Counted from the stretch's first letter, positions 7,304 to 16,644 are shown. The stretch: DNA of 33,088 nt from Verrucomicrobiota bacterium (GCA_947471985.1 CANIZL010000079.1:1-33088), one strand, 5' to 3'. Notes: generated from the sequence alone by a model not told the origin. A program made the numbers and translations.

Positions 7304-10300
7304 TTACGGCAGGATCTGGCCGCGGATTTCACCGCCACCAAACTTCGTCGTGTGGATGTTGAAGTACGAGCCGCCGGAGACGATGGCAGCCTTTTGATCG
7401 GCCGTCATCGTGGCCGTGCCCGAGATGATCCCGGAGAAACTGCCGACCAGCGGCGTGAAGCCGATGGACACCGGCCCGGCGACACCGACCGCACCGTTGT
7501 GGATGTGCGACGCGGTCAGACCGGTCGTCAGGCCTTCATAGCTCACGTAGTAGGTCAGCTTGAGACCTTCAATGATCGCCATGCCCGCGCCCGTGGCGGT
7601 GGAAGCCGGCTTGTTGGGTTCCTGCGCGGCATCCAAATGTGCCTTGAACACTTGAACGGTCTTGGTCGCACCGTCGAGTACGCGGATATAGCCCGCACCA
7701 CCGACCAACGGCAGCGTCACCGTGCGATCCGCCGTGGTGACGGTGTCGATCCAAGTACCGAGAACCGGCGAGGTTTGGACGAGGAACGGACCGGTTCCGC
7801 CGGTCCAGGTGATGGTGACGTCCTGAGCCTGACGCGTGGCCGTCACAACGATCGGCTTGGCGGAGGCCGAGGGCGTCGGGTCATCCTGCGGACTCGGATG
7901 CGAGAACACGGTGTAGAAGTTGATTTCCTTCAGAGGTCCACCGGTGTTGAGGTTCACCGTGGCACCGTTCGCAGGCTTGTTCTGGAGGTTGATCTCGCCC
8001 TTCGCCGCGATGCAGATCTGCTTCGTGGTCATGGCGACGCTCATACCGACCGAGCGAATGTCGCCGGTCTTGGCCTGGTTGACGAACGCCAGGAAGCTCG
8101 GCGTGAGGGCGGTGATCGTCATTGTGTCGCCGTTGAGGGCGAGGACCCGCGCCGCGACCTGCTGCTGTTCGTAGCCGTCGGGCTTCGAAACCCAGGCCAC
8201 CGTGATGCGATTGAGGGCGTCGACCGCCAGATTGGCGCGGTCAAATCCACCACCGAACGCCGGCTCGCTGGCGTCGAACAAGGCAACCCGGTCCGGATTG
8301 CGCGTGTCCCAGGCCGCGACCTTCATCACCGTGGATCCCGCCGGTTGTCCGAACAGGAAGATGTAGGGCGAATTGATGTGACCCGCGATGCGCGTTCCAT
8401 CACCACGGCCATTGTCGTAGCTGGCCCCCGAGGAGGTCTGCGCGATCGTGTTCTTGAGGTTGCCCGCGTTATCAAACAGATAGATGACCCGGGTCGCCGC
8501 ACCATCCTGCGGCTTGCACCGCACCGCGAAGCCACCCTGGTACGAGGCGACGTTCGCCCAGATGTCGCCGTTCGCCACCACCCAGGCGTCCTTCACGATC
8601 GTGCCGTCCGCCGCGAAGATCGTCGCAATCACCGCATCCCCCGCGGCGAGGACATGCCCGCGATCTTCCACCACGGAAACGAAGTTGCCGTTGTCGAGGC
8701 CGGCCACATCCCCACCGAAGCGGGAGATCTGACTGCCCGCAGCCGTGCCGGAAGTCAGGCGACCATTGGAGGAATCCGCCGCTTTCATGATGGGCGTCGG
8801 AACCAGCGTGGTGGTGTCCAGGTTATACGTCTGCACCGTGCCGTAACGGCCGTCGGACAAGCGATCAAAGCCCAAGGTCCAGCGGTTGTCCGAGCCGAAC
8901 TCGCTGAGCGTATGGGGCGAGGCTTCCGCACCTACGATGTAGCGCGTGGCGCCCGGTCGACGGTCGCCGGCGACGCGACCCGGATTGCCATTCTGGCGGG
9001 ACGCATTGATGGGACCTTTGTAGGGCGTCTTGTTGTCGGCATAGAAGCCTTCAACCGTCTTGCCGGGCTTGCCGTCCGTCGGCTGGAGCGCCACGACGTA
9101 CCGTTGCTTGCCATCCGTGGCATCAAAGCCGTCCGCGAAGGTACTGCCTTCGATAAGGAAGGTCGAAGTGCCCAAAACGCTGATGTACGGTTCCCAGTTA
9201 CCCAAGGCGTCGTTCTGCGGAACAATGATCGGCTTGTCCGGAACGATGCGGGTCAATCCAACGGATTCCACGCTGCCCGGTACGAGCACCGGAATGTCCG
9301 CCACCGCTGAGGGTGACAGGGGGCCGGTGAGGGAGTTGGCGCCCGGAGTGCCCGCCGCCGCCGCCGTGTAGGTCACCGCAATCACCACCTTATCATCCGG
9401 CGCCACCTTCATGCCGCGCAGGTCTACGCGGAACTTGTTCGCCGCCGCATCCAGATCGCCGCTGCCATTGTCCACAAACGAACCGGCATAGCGACCGGGC
9501 AGGATCACGCCCTTGTCGGCCGACTTGGTGTCCACCACGTAGACATCGACCACGCTCTTGGTATAGGTGCCGCTGGCGCTGGGGACCGGCAACGTGCCGG
9601 TCATGATCCCGGCCGTGATGCTGGTGATCGCCGGAATGGCTCCCGCGGCGGGATCCGCAACGGCGTTGGCGAAGTAGGTGGCATAGGTGCGACCACCGCT
9701 GCCGTCGGCAAACGGGAAGCCGTCGAACGCATTGTTGATCATCGTATTGCGACGAATGACGGCGGGCAAGGTGCCCTCCAAGATCTGGAGGCCAGGGGTG
9801 TTGACGATGAGATTACCCTCGATGTCATCGCTGACACCATCGCCGTTCGAGCCGACCCGGTAGTCACCCCCGGAGGTACCAATGAGATTGGGAAGCTTGA
9901 CGGTCAATTCGGCCTGTGCGGTCACGCCGTCGATGCCCACGCCAAAATAATTCCCGGCCACGACCGTATTGGTGGCCGTACGACCGCCATTGGCGGTGTC
10001 CGCACCATAGAATTCGATCGCGTGCTTGTAGTTGGGATGAGCGATGATGTTGCGCTCATTACCGTCGCTCTTGTTGTCACCATTGGTGCCAATCAGGGTG
10101 TTGGCCGTATCCCGGCCGTTTTCCATGAATTCAATCGTGTCATTGCCGCCGTTCGGTACGGCGAGGTACGCGTCCTGCAAAGTCTCAACGTTCACGAACG
10201 TCAGACCATCGGGAAACACGTTGATGTAATTACCCGAAATGCGAACATCGCCAGCTTCCAAGCCCAGGGCCACATGGGTCCCCACCACTACATTGAATTC

Positions 10301-11092
10301 CTGCACATCCGCGGTGCCGTCGCCATCCGTACCGAACACCAGTCCCGTTGAGAAAACCGAATTGGCCTTGGCCGTATCGCGCCAGCGGTACGCCGTCACG
10401 GCATCCGTCACCGGCTTGATGTTTTCCTGCGTGTACTCCGCCCCGGGCATAATACCGAACCAGCAGCCCTGCACCTTGGCATTCTTGGCCTCCTTCACCA
10501 AGGCCACGCCATAGATGCTGGGATCCGCCGTGTTACCGGCTGCGTAGTGGCCGATGAATCCCAGGCCCCGCACCTTGAAACCGTCGCCCTGATACACCAC
10601 CAAAATGCCATTCTCGCCGTCGCCGTAGCCATTGTTATCGCTGCTATCCCCATAGAGATGACCCAGGATACGCGTCGATCGCGTCAAGATCAGATCCGGT
10701 TCATTCGAGTCCGGGCTCGGGAGCGTGTCCACTCCGGACGAATCCAGCACGACGCCAATCACCGCATTGTTGCCACCCAGGATGCCGTTGCTGTTGGGCT
10801 TCGATCCCGGCTGTGAGTAGCCATCAATGCTGACATTGTTGGCCGTGATCACCGGATAGCCACCAATGGGCGTCACAATCACGTGCGGTCCAGCCCCAGG
10901 CAGATTGAATTGAATGACGTCGCCGTCCGCCAACTGGGAAATCGCCTGTTTCAGCGACGTTTGCCCAGCCGGTGGTGCGTCATTGTTGGGAGTCGTGACC
11001 ACGATATTCTTGGCTTCCAGCGCAAGGCCGGTCGAGAGCAGGAATATCGCTGCCATCGTTGGTTTGAGTGAGGGAATATACTGACGTTTCAT
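7304..11092 (-). CDS. Large secreted beta-helix-like protein with C-terminal CHRD domain
   Basis: A 1262-aa exported protein. A Sec signal occupies about residues 1-27 (MKRQYIPSLKPTMAAIFLLS, then an ALEAK cleavage region). Residues 30-480 look like a parallel beta-helix of the CSLREA/polymorphic outer-membrane type, with recurrent NNVSIDGYSQPG, VQGCWFGI, VVAGNYFGVGIDG and IRRNTMINN segments. The middle (about 480-1050) is probably beta-rich, with VVEDRGHVLAAGDAVIATIF and similar strands; no family is recognised. Near 1080-1140 is a short module with ITWTGGTGPFLVQTSP, resembling one in the giant surface protein at the other end of the window. The last 115 residues form a CHRD domain (FKAHLDAAQEPN, ASHIHNGAVG, YFNIHTTKFGGGEIRGQI). 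Role in adhesion or extracellular matrix is inference. No sorting tail such as PEP-CTERM is seen. Start ATG at 11092 begins the signal peptide; the Shine-Dalgarno is weak. Confidence 0.88.
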   Translation of the reverse strand: MKRQYIPSLKPTMAAIFLLSTGLALEAKNIVVTTPNNDAPPAGQTSLKQAISQLADGDVIQFNLPGAGPHVIVTPIGGYPVITANNVSIDGYSQPGSKPNSNGILGGNNAVIGVVLDSSGVDTLPSPDSNEPDLILTRSTRILGHLYGDSSDNNGYGDGENGILVVYQGDGFKVRGLGFIGHYAAGNTADPSIYGVALVKEAKNAKVQGCWFGIMPGAEYTQENIKPVTDAVTAYRWRDTAKANSVFSTGLVFGTDGDGTADVQEFNVVVGTHVALGLEAGDVRISGNYINVFPDGLTFVNVETLQDAYLAVPNGGNDTIEFMENGRDTANTLIGTNGDNKSDGNERNIIAHPNYKHAIEFYGADTANGGRTATNTVVAGNYFGVGIDGVTAQAELTVKLPNLIGTSGGDYRVGSNGDGVSDDIEGNLIVNTPGLQILEGTLPAVIRRNTMINNAFDGFPFADGSGGRTYATYFANAVADPAAGAIPAITSITAGIMTGTLPVPSASGTYTKSVVDVYVVDTKSADKGVILPGRYAGSFVDNGSGDLDAAANKFRVDLRGMKVAPDDKVVIAVTYTAAAAGTPGANSLTGPLSPSAVADIPVLVPGSVESVGLTRIVPDKPIIVPQNDALGNWEPYISVLGTSTFLIEGSTFADGFDATDGKQRYVVALQPTDGKPGKTVEGFYADNKTPYKGPINASRQNGNPGRVAGDRRPGATRYIVGAEASPHTLSEFGSDNRWTLGFDRLSDGRYGTVQTYNLDTTTLVPTPIMKAADSSNGRLTSGTAAGSQISRFGGDVAGLDNGNFVSVVEDRGHVLAAGDAVIATIFAADGTIVKDAWVVANGDIWANVASYQGGFAVRCKPQDGAATRVIYLFDNAGNLKNTIAQTSSGASYDNGRGDGTRIAGHINSPYIFLFGQPAGSTVMKVAAWDTRNPDRVALFDASEPAFGGGFDRANLAVDALNRITVAWVSKPDGYEQQQVAARVLALNGDTMTITALTPSFLAFVNQAKTGDIRSVGMSVAMTTKQICIAAKGEINLQNKPANGATVNLNTGGPLKEINFYTVFSHPSPQDDPTPSASAKPIVVTATRQAQDVTITWTGGTGPFLVQTSPVLGTWIDTVTTADRTVTLPLVGGAGYIRVLDGATKTVQVFKAHLDAAQEPNKPASTATGAGMAIIEGLKLTYYVSYEGLTTGLTASHIHNGAVGVAGPVSIGFTPLVGSFSGIISGTATMTADQKAAIVSGGSYFNIHTTKFGGGEIRGQILP

Positions 11093-11105
11093 GGCTTGAG
11101 AGGCC

Positions 11106-11166
11106 GCCCGGCAGGAACTGCCCGGCGGTACATGCGTTGAACTTTAACCAAACGTTCCGGGCAGTT
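11106..11166. promoter_or_regulatory. Inverted repeats in the leader of the secreted CHRD protein gene
   Basis: AACTGCCCGG (11116-11125) and CCGGGCAGTT (11157-11166) are a perfect 10-bp inverted pair 31 bp apart. GCCCGGCAG (11106-11114) can also pair with CTGCCCGGC (11118-11126) around a three-base loop with one mismatch, just 14 bp before the start codon. The two pairings compete for the same bases, so the leader could form alternative structures, or the pair could be an operator. The remaining intergenic sequence up to 11351 shows no gene. Confidence 0.35.
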
Positions 11167-11351
11167 TAGGGACGCCAAGTGACTGCGAACGGGCAGCCCG
11201 ACGCGCTGGGGGTAAGAGCCCAGCCAGATCGGGTCTGTCAGGTACCTGTGCGGCATAAAGTTGCGGGGAACGCAGGACAGTGCTCCCGAAGGACGCAACC
11301 GCGCAAACGGCAAATTTGAAAATCTTGCCTCCCTCCCGGCCCGACCGGTCC

Positions 11352-12029
11352 TCAACGCGTCGCCGATCGCTCTCGATGGAGCAACCGATGGCAACCGTAG
11401 GTGAGGGCCATCGCTCCGGTAATCGCGGCCGGAAGGTACAAAGTCGCATAACCCAGACGCCGGTAGGCTCGGGTACCGATCACTCCCCCACAGAAAAACG
11501 CCGAGATGATCAGGAGACTCATCCGCAACCGCGGAGCATCCACCCGCAATCCCCGGATCGCGTGCCCCAAAAATATTCCCAGATCCGTGAACATCCCGGA
11601 CAGGTGGCAGGTGCGGATGACCGTACCGCTGTAAGTGGTAACCATCGCATTTTGCAGGCCGCAGGCCGAAGCGGCCAGATACAACCCGGCGGCATTGTTG
11701 CCCTTGAGCAGGGGCACGGCCGCAATGAACAGCAGGGATTCCACCAGCAGGGCCACTCCGTAACGGCGGCCGATTTTCAAGGTGCTGTCTTGTATGATGA
11801 ATCCGCTCAGGACGCAGCCCGTGAGAAAAGCCCCCAAAACGCCGCACAACTGCACCACTGCCGCGCCGTCTTTTTCCGCCACCGCGGCCGCCAGCATCGA
11901 CGTCGTGCCGGTCAGATGCGTTATGGCTTGATGTTCCAGCCCGAGCAGACCGACGACGTTGACCATGCCCGCCACGCAGGCCAACGCCCAAGCTCCCAGC
12001 CACGCCCAGTAAGGCAGTTTTGAGATCAT
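11352..12029 (-). CDS. DUF1275 (YoaK-like) integral membrane protein
   Basis: A 225-aa polytopic membrane protein with about six or seven predicted helices. The N-terminal half has AGMVNVVGLLGLEHQAITHLTGTTS, typical of the DUF1275/YoaK family (G-x-N-D/V near the first helix and HxTG). Later segments include GLYLAASACGLQNAM, where the QNA element is also characteristic, and HLSGMFTDLGIFLG. No biochemical function is established for the family. The ATG at 12029 starts directly before the first helix; a GTG at 12065 is an in-frame alternative. It lies 80 bp downstream of the cytosolic paralogue gene, so it may be the last gene of the creatininase operon or transcribed separately. Confidence 0.85.
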   Translation of the reverse strand: MISKLPYWAWLGAWALACVAGMVNVVGLLGLEHQAITHLTGTTSMLAAAVAEKDGAAVVQLCGVLGAFLTGCVLSGFIIQDSTLKIGRRYGVALLVESLLFIAAVPLLKGNNAAGLYLAASACGLQNAMVTTYSGTVIRTCHLSGMFTDLGIFLGHAIRGLRVDAPRLRMSLLIISAFFCGGVIGTRAYRRLGYATLYLPAAITGAMALTYGCHRLLHRERSATR

Positions 12030-12109
12030 CCGTTCGCACCGGGTGTCCGTACGCACCCGCCACACGACTCGACGGCAACCCTCACGCCGTCCAAGGATTT
12101 ATGCGAACC

Positions 12110-13183
12110 TCAAAGGGCCCGCCACGAGCCAGCCCGCAGCGGCGCCGCGGCGAGGGCCGCCGTCAACCGCGTCCACGCCGGCCCGATATCGGGGCCACCG
12201 GCGGTCCCGCCCGGCACCACCAAACGGGTCCATTGCTCCACCAACCCATCGTATTGCCGCAATTGCGGTGTGCCCGGGCGAAAAAGTTGGCCGGAAATAA
12301 TCCGCCCGGCACGGGTCCGGGCCGCGAGACAGACGTCCTTAATCAGGCCCGTCTGGAGGACTATCGTGGAACGAAAGCCATCGGCGTGCTCCAATTGCCA
12401 CACCTCCAACTGCTGGGCCAGGCCCGGGGCCAAACCGAGGCCCACCAAATCCTGCACCCGGCTTTCCCGATCCGAATCGCCCTGGGGATTGTCCGAGCGG
12501 GAAACGGCGGCCGCGAACAAGTCCCCCGGCCACTCGGCACGCGACTGCCAGGCACCTGTGCCCAGCCAGCAACGCACCCGGCGCAGCGCCAATTCGGCGC
12601 TTTCCGCGCCGGGCCGGCGACTGATTCGCGGGAGCCAGGCTCCCAAGGCATCATTCAGCGCCGAATCGCCGGTGTTCGGCGCCAGCAGAAGGCCTTCCTT
12701 GAAGGCCTGCCCGGAAAGGAAAACCTCCGTCGCCGGCAGGGGCACCAAAAAGGCATCCGCATGCGTCGTCCAGATTCGCAAACGCTTTTGTCGTACGGTC
12801 GAGGCCACCATCGCCGCCCTCTCCGGCGTGGTCCCCCAGGGCCCGTGAAACGCCAATGCCGACTTCTCGGCACCCGTCCGAAGCACCTGTTCCACCGCCG
12901 CGGCGAGCTTCAAGGAGGGAATCCCTCGGGCGATCACCATCGTGGCGGTGGCGCCACTCACCGCCGCGTCGATGGCCGTAAAAATCTTCAACCCGAAGCG
13001 CTGCTGGCGTTCCTGAAGTGCGAACGGCATTTCGGGGCCGACAAAACCCACCCGCACCTCCCACACCGGCGGCTCCTGCACTTCGCCGTCCACGACCCAA
13101 CCGAGGAGGACACGATCCAGAATCTGCTGGGCCGGGCCGCCCAACTCAAACTCGTCGAAAACCAAGGTCACCGTGGGCTTCAT
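12110..13183 (-). CDS. Uncharacterised cytosolic paralogue of the adjacent Tat-exported protein
   Basis: A 357-aa protein without signal peptide or TM segments. It aligns by eye over most of its length with the preceding gene product. The N-terminal halves share a VDR/LDRxL..G.....P..EV pattern followed by ER..R.G and a T..EA/IDA block. The C-terminal parts share EHADGFRSTIVLQTG versus EHRDGFRSTMVLLNG and then R.R.G..(I/V)S.Q(L/M). No catalytic motif is recognised. The ATG at 13183 lies two bases after the upstream stop and begins MKPTVTLVFDEFEL; the in-frame TTG at 13198 would overlap the upstream gene. The 2-bp spacing implies translational coupling. A partner or regulatory role for the exported paralogue is inference. 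Confidence 0.75.
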   Translation of the reverse strand: MKPTVTLVFDEFELGGPAQQILDRVLLGWVVDGEVQEPPVWEVRVGFVGPEMPFALQERQQRFGLKIFTAIDAAVSGATATMVIARGIPSLKLAAAVEQVLRTGAEKSALAFHGPWGTTPERAAMVASTVRQKRLRIWTTHADAFLVPLPATEVFLSGQAFKEGLLLAPNTGDSALNDALGAWLPRISRRPGAESAELALRRVRCWLGTGAWQSRAEWPGDLFAAAVSRSDNPQGDSDRESRVQDLVGLGLAPGLAQQLEVWQLEHADGFRSTIVLQTGLIKDVCLAARTRAGRIISGQLFRPGTPQLRQYDGLVEQWTRLVVPGGTAGGPDIGPAWTRLTAALAAAPLRAGSWRAL

Positions 13184-13185
13184 GA

Positions 13186-14517
13186 TCAGACGCGCCAATG
13201 GTTGGAGGTTTGCGGCGCGGTATACGCCACGTCGAGGTAGGGCGTTTCCAGTCGCTGGGAACCACGGTGAAGGGATTCCACCCCCGCCAGGGTCAGCCCC
13301 GACGTCAGTAACGTTCGTTCAATCGGATACGGCGCCTTTCCGTTGAGAACCATCTGCTCAATATGATGCACCAGCGGACTGAAGAAGCTGGCGAGGGTCG
13401 ACAGCCGCGGCGGCATCGGCAGATGCATCTGACACGAAACCACCTTCCCACCCCGCAGCCGTCCGGCGTAGGTGAAGTCCTGCACCATGCCGTTGAGCAG
13501 CACCATGGTTGATCGGAAGCCATCCCGATGCTCAATGCGATTCAACGAAAAGCCGCTCCCGTTCTCCCGCAGCCACGGCAAATCCGGCACCGCGAACGTA
13601 TATCCCGGCCGGGGCCGCAGGGAAAAGCTGCGGGTCAGCGCTGCCTTTACCAGCTGCCACGTCGCTGGATTTTCCGCCAACCAGTCACAAACCGCCCCAC
13701 CCTGCAGCATGTGTACGGAGCGCACGCCCACCTCGCCACCCCGGCGGCGCTCCGACATGCACTGGGCCGTTTCATACGCGTGAAAGTCATAGGAATCGAT
13801 GCCGCCATACGCGACCGAGACGCTTTCCTCCAGATCCGCGCCCCAGGGAATTTCCACTTCAGGAATCCGCCAGGTCACCGGCAGCGACGACCCGGCCAAA
13901 TACGGAAATCCGAGGCGATGCGTCGCCGCCACTTGTTCCCGACACTCGGTCCAATCGGTCGAAAGATGCTTGTCCTGAAAAACCGGAACCGCCCGGCCGC
14001 TCTGCTCAAACACGCGCACCGATTCCATTAAAAAGCGGTGGCGCGGATACAACACCTGCCCATTCTCGTTCCGCGGATAATTGCCGTGCTCGCCAATGAT
14101 CACGACGCCATCCACCGCGAGTTTCGATCCCCCGAGGGTCAACGCCTCGGTGAGGGTCGGATACAACGGAACCCCGCGCCGGCGGGAGCGCTCGTGCGCC
14201 AGGTCCTGTTCCGGAAATTGGTCGCAATAAAGTGAGGCCACCTCCAGCTGTGGCTGATGCCAGGAGCCCTGCCAGCCGTAGCCTTCCAAAAGGCGATCCA
14301 CGAAGTGCTCCATGTGGGAGTACTTGTTGATGACCGTACCCACCACGGCGATGCGTGGGCGGGAGCGGGTCTTGGGGCGCGTACGAATGAACGGCGCGCC
14401 CAGCACTGCACCGGTGCCCAGCCACGCCACGCCACCGGCAAGACCACCAATAAATGCCCGACGCCGCAGGCCGTGCGGCATCAAGGACTCCGGGGAATCA
14501 GGCTCCGAGGCGAACAT
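13186..14517 (-). CDS. Tat-exported protein of unknown function in the creatininase operon
   Basis: A 443-aa protein with a twin-arginine signal: RRRAFIGG at residues 18-25 followed by a hydrophobic stretch to about 40. The mature part begins with a beta-alpha unit (RIAVVGTVINKYSHMEHFVDR) suggestive of a Rossmann-like fold but without a GxGxxG nucleotide motif. Other notable segments are VDGVVIIGEHGNYP, VFQDKHLS and DSYDFHAYETAQCMSERR, and several His and acidic residues could form a metal site. Similar Tat proteins occur in Planctomycetota and Verrucomicrobiota, often annotated only as hypothetical (from memory). The ATG at 14517 starts five bases after the MFS stop; an in-frame ATG at 14481 is closer to the RR motif. 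Sequence similarity to the next gene product indicates a tandem duplication. Confidence 0.8.
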   Translation of the reverse strand: MFASEPDSPESLMPHGLRRRAFIGGLAGGVAWLGTGAVLGAPFIRTRPKTRSRPRIAVVGTVINKYSHMEHFVDRLLEGYGWQGSWHQPQLEVASLYCDQFPEQDLAHERSRRRGVPLYPTLTEALTLGGSKLAVDGVVIIGEHGNYPRNENGQVLYPRHRFLMESVRVFEQSGRAVPVFQDKHLSTDWTECREQVAATHRLGFPYLAGSSLPVTWRIPEVEIPWGADLEESVSVAYGGIDSYDFHAYETAQCMSERRRGGEVGVRSVHMLQGGAVCDWLAENPATWQLVKAALTRSFSLRPRPGYTFAVPDLPWLRENGSGFSLNRIEHRDGFRSTMVLLNGMVQDFTYAGRLRGGKVVSCQMHLPMPPRLSTLASFFSPLVHHIEQMVLNGKAPYPIERTLLTSGLTLAGVESLHRGSQRLETPYLDVAYTAPQTSNHWRV

Positions 14518-14522
14518 AAAAT

Positions 14523-15770
14523 TCAAGTCGCGGCGGACGGCCGCACTGCGGTCGGGGCGGGATCGCGCCCCCAGAGAAGGGCCAACACCACCCACGCCAA
14601 CAACGGTGCACAACCCGCCAGGGCAAAGCCCAGGTCAAAGGATCCCGTATGATCCACCAGCCGCCCATAGTACTTGTGGGCGGGCGCCCAGCACCAGGCC
14701 AGAAACGAGCCCAGGCCACTGATTTTGCCCTGGTGTTGCGGAGCGATGTCCTGGGTCAGGGCGTGGTAAATCGGGAAAACCCCCAAGGAGCCGGCCGCCA
14801 CCACACTCAGCACCAGCAGCAATTCCGTTCCCTTGGGTAGAATCAGCACAAAAAGTGACGACGCACTCAGCACCGCACAGCCTAGGAAGGTCAACGATCG
14901 CGAACGATGAATCGAGCAGCCACGTCGGTGCAACCACAGCGTCATCATTCCCGCCCCAAACACGCCCAGATCCGAGGCGATGAAGAATATGGAATTGAAA
15001 TTAAGCGCCTCGGTATCGGTGAGCCCGCGGCCTTGTATGAGGAACTTCGTCAACCACGCCCGAATGAGCTGCCAGCCGGTGTTGATGAGCGAAATGATGA
15101 TCACCACCGTGAGCATCCGACGGCTCCACACCGCCCGCCAGAAACCACCGGACAACCCCGGTCCGGGAGCAGGCGCGACCTTTTGCAGATCGGTTTCCCG
15201 CACCGAATAAAACCACGCGATCAGCCACAGCACCCCCATCACCCCGACCACCTGAAACGCCGGCCGCCAGCTATCGGGTTGATCGGTCAAAAACAACTTC
15301 ATGAACTGCGGCGTCAGAATCGCACCAATGGAAGTACCGCTTTGCAGCACGCTGTTGCCCATGGGACGATCCTTGGCTTCCAGCAGGCGCAAGGTGGTCT
15401 TGATGGCACACGGCCAATGGCCGCCCTCAAAAAAGCCCAGCAGGGTTCGACACACCAGAAGCTCCGGATAATTGGAAACCGCCGCCGTGGAAAACCCCAC
15501 CACGGACCAGAGGCAAACGACGACCGGGTACACCCACCGCACCGGCCAGCGATCCACCACCCACCCAAAAAACAAGGACCCGCACGCAAACGCCAACCCG
15601 AAATAGGTTTCCAGATTTCCGTAGAGTTCCTCGGTCAGATGAAACTGTCGCGTGATGCGGGTGGACACGTTCGCCAGCGTTTGGCGGTCCATGTAATTGA
15701 GCGCCGAGGCCAGCAGCAGCAGCCCACAGATCCACCATTTCCAGGAATCGCGGCGGAATGGTGTGCTCAT
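14523..15770 (-). CDS. MFS transporter, anion:cation symporter (ACS) type
   Basis: A 415-aa inner-membrane secondary transporter with about 12 predicted helices. The first helix ends with SALNYMDRQTLANVS, a signature of the ACS family (hexuronate, galactonate, glucarate and related organic anion transporters). The inter-helix motif DRWPVRW after helix 2 corresponds to MFS motif A. LLGFFEGGHWPCAIKTTLRLL in helix 4 is the ACS motif containing the conserved Arg-Glu-Pro pattern. Substrate is probably a small organic anion, unproven. It lies 18 bp downstream of the creatininase-family gene and 5 bp upstream of the Tat protein gene, consistent with one operon for uptake and processing of the same compound or sugar acid. 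Confidence 0.92.
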   Translation of the reverse strand: MSTPFRRDSWKWWICGLLLLASALNYMDRQTLANVSTRITRQFHLTEELYGNLETYFGLAFACGSLFFGWVVDRWPVRWVYPVVVCLWSVVGFSTAAVSNYPELLVCRTLLGFFEGGHWPCAIKTTLRLLEAKDRPMGNSVLQSGTSIGAILTPQFMKLFLTDQPDSWRPAFQVVGVMGVLWLIAWFYSVRETDLQKVAPAPGPGLSGGFWRAVWSRRMLTVVIIISLINTGWQLIRAWLTKFLIQGRGLTDTEALNFNSIFFIASDLGVFGAGMMTLWLHRRGCSIHRSRSLTFLGCAVLSASSLFVLILPKGTELLLVLSVVAAGSLGVFPIYHALTQDIAPQHQGKISGLGSFLAWCWAPAHKYYGRLVDHTGSFDLGFALAGCAPLLAWVVLALLWGRDPAPTAVRPSAAT

Positions 15771-15788
15771 GTCTTTAATCGGAGCCGC

Positions 15789-16550
15789 TTAACCGTTCCA
15801 GGACACCCCGTCCCACCGAATGACCCGCTCCAGCAAATCGACGACCCCCTGCGTGAACACCCGGAACAGGGCTTCACCCTTCGCCGCGGTCGCCAAATGG
15901 GGATCCCCGATGTGCCCCGGTTCGGTCCGCTCCCGGGTGATCCAGGCGCGAAAGGCCGGAGAAAAGGCGTTACCAAAGGGGACCGGCGCGAGCTTCTCGT
16001 GGCCCGGCACCACCAGGTGCGGCGCCAATCGCAGGATCATCGAGGTCTCCCACTCACAGGCATGGCCCATTTCGCGTTGGTGACTTCCGGGTACGGATTC
16101 CCACGGACGTTCCACCAAATGCCAGTACGTCGCGAAGGCCAGCAACAAATCAGTGCGCTGCCGCTCCCGCTGCCGCACTTCAAAGAGCGCCTGTTTCCCG
16201 GGCACATCATTCCCACCGTGCCCGTTCAGAAAGACGATCCGTTTGAAGCCGTGGGTGAGAAAGTTCTCGGCCAGACCGGCCAGCAGATCGAGATAGGTCC
16301 GCGGCGAAGCGGAAAGTGTGCCCGCAAAATCCAGGTGGTGATGGGAATTTCCCAGCCACGTCAGGGGAGCCACCAATACCTGGTCGCCCAGCCGCTCGCT
16401 CGCCCGCCGCACAATCTCTCCCATGAGGAGACTATCGGTGAAGACCGGCAGGTGATGTCCGTGTTGCTCCAGCGCCGCGACGGGAATGATCACCGGCGTG
16501 CGCTTGTCCAGGGCCGCCACCGCGGGCCAGGTCATCTCACTCAGGTTCAT
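15789..16550 (-). CDS. Creatininase-family metal-dependent amidohydrolase
   Basis: A 253-aa protein of the creatininase/FAPy-deformylase/MftE superfamily. Conserved elements are IPVAALEQHGHHLPVFTDS (metal ligands expected at E28, H30 and D39), LNGHGGN (H111) and the family H-A-x-E-x-E-T-S type motif, here GHACEWETSM at about 162-171. These enzymes bind two divalent ions and hydrolyse cyclic amides, formamides or peptide-like bonds; the actual substrate cannot be inferred. The motif around H111 is NGHGGN, as in most non-creatininase members, so true creatininase activity is unlikely. The ATG at 16550 is chosen; a TTG at 16562 is in frame. It is the first gene of the creatininase-MFS-Tat operon, behind a hairpin that ends the preceding operon. 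Confidence 0.92.
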   Translation of the reverse strand: MNLSEMTWPAVAALDKRTPVIIPVAALEQHGHHLPVFTDSLLMGEIVRRASERLGDQVLVAPLTWLGNSHHHLDFAGTLSASPRTYLDLLAGLAENFLTHGFKRIVFLNGHGGNDVPGKQALFEVRQRERQRTDLLLAFATYWHLVERPWESVPGSHQREMGHACEWETSMILRLAPHLVVPGHEKLAPVPFGNAFSPAFRAWITRERTEPGHIGDPHLATAAKGEALFRVFTQGVVDLLERVIRWDGVSWNG

Positions 16551-16622
16551 GCAGGTGACCAACGATGGACAGGCCGCCGGGCGAGTCCAAAGAGTTCAGC
16601 GAAAAATGTCGGCGGCCCGATG

Positions 16623-16644
16623 GCCCAGCCATCAAGGGCTGGGC
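16623..16644 (-). terminator. Hairpin terminator after the MoxR/VWA operon
   Basis: GCCCAGCC (16623-16630) and GGCTGGGC (16637-16644) form a perfect 8-bp stem with a six-base loop, 22 bp downstream of the stop of the large VWA protein. A run of five T on the minus strand follows about 15 bases later, farther than in a canonical terminator. Its position separates the MoxR operon from the creatininase operon. Confidence 0.5.

Noticed and set aside
7001-9310. A 769-codon plus-strand open frame
   Set aside because: It is antisense to the secreted CHRD protein, is Arg/Gly/Asp-rich in the manner of a GC-rich shadow frame, and has no recognisable domain.
12631-12650. GAGCCAGGCTCCC inside the cytosolic paralogue gene, resembling the REP unit
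   Set aside because: Only the short core matches, it is within a coding region, and the TAT end and partner arm are absent.
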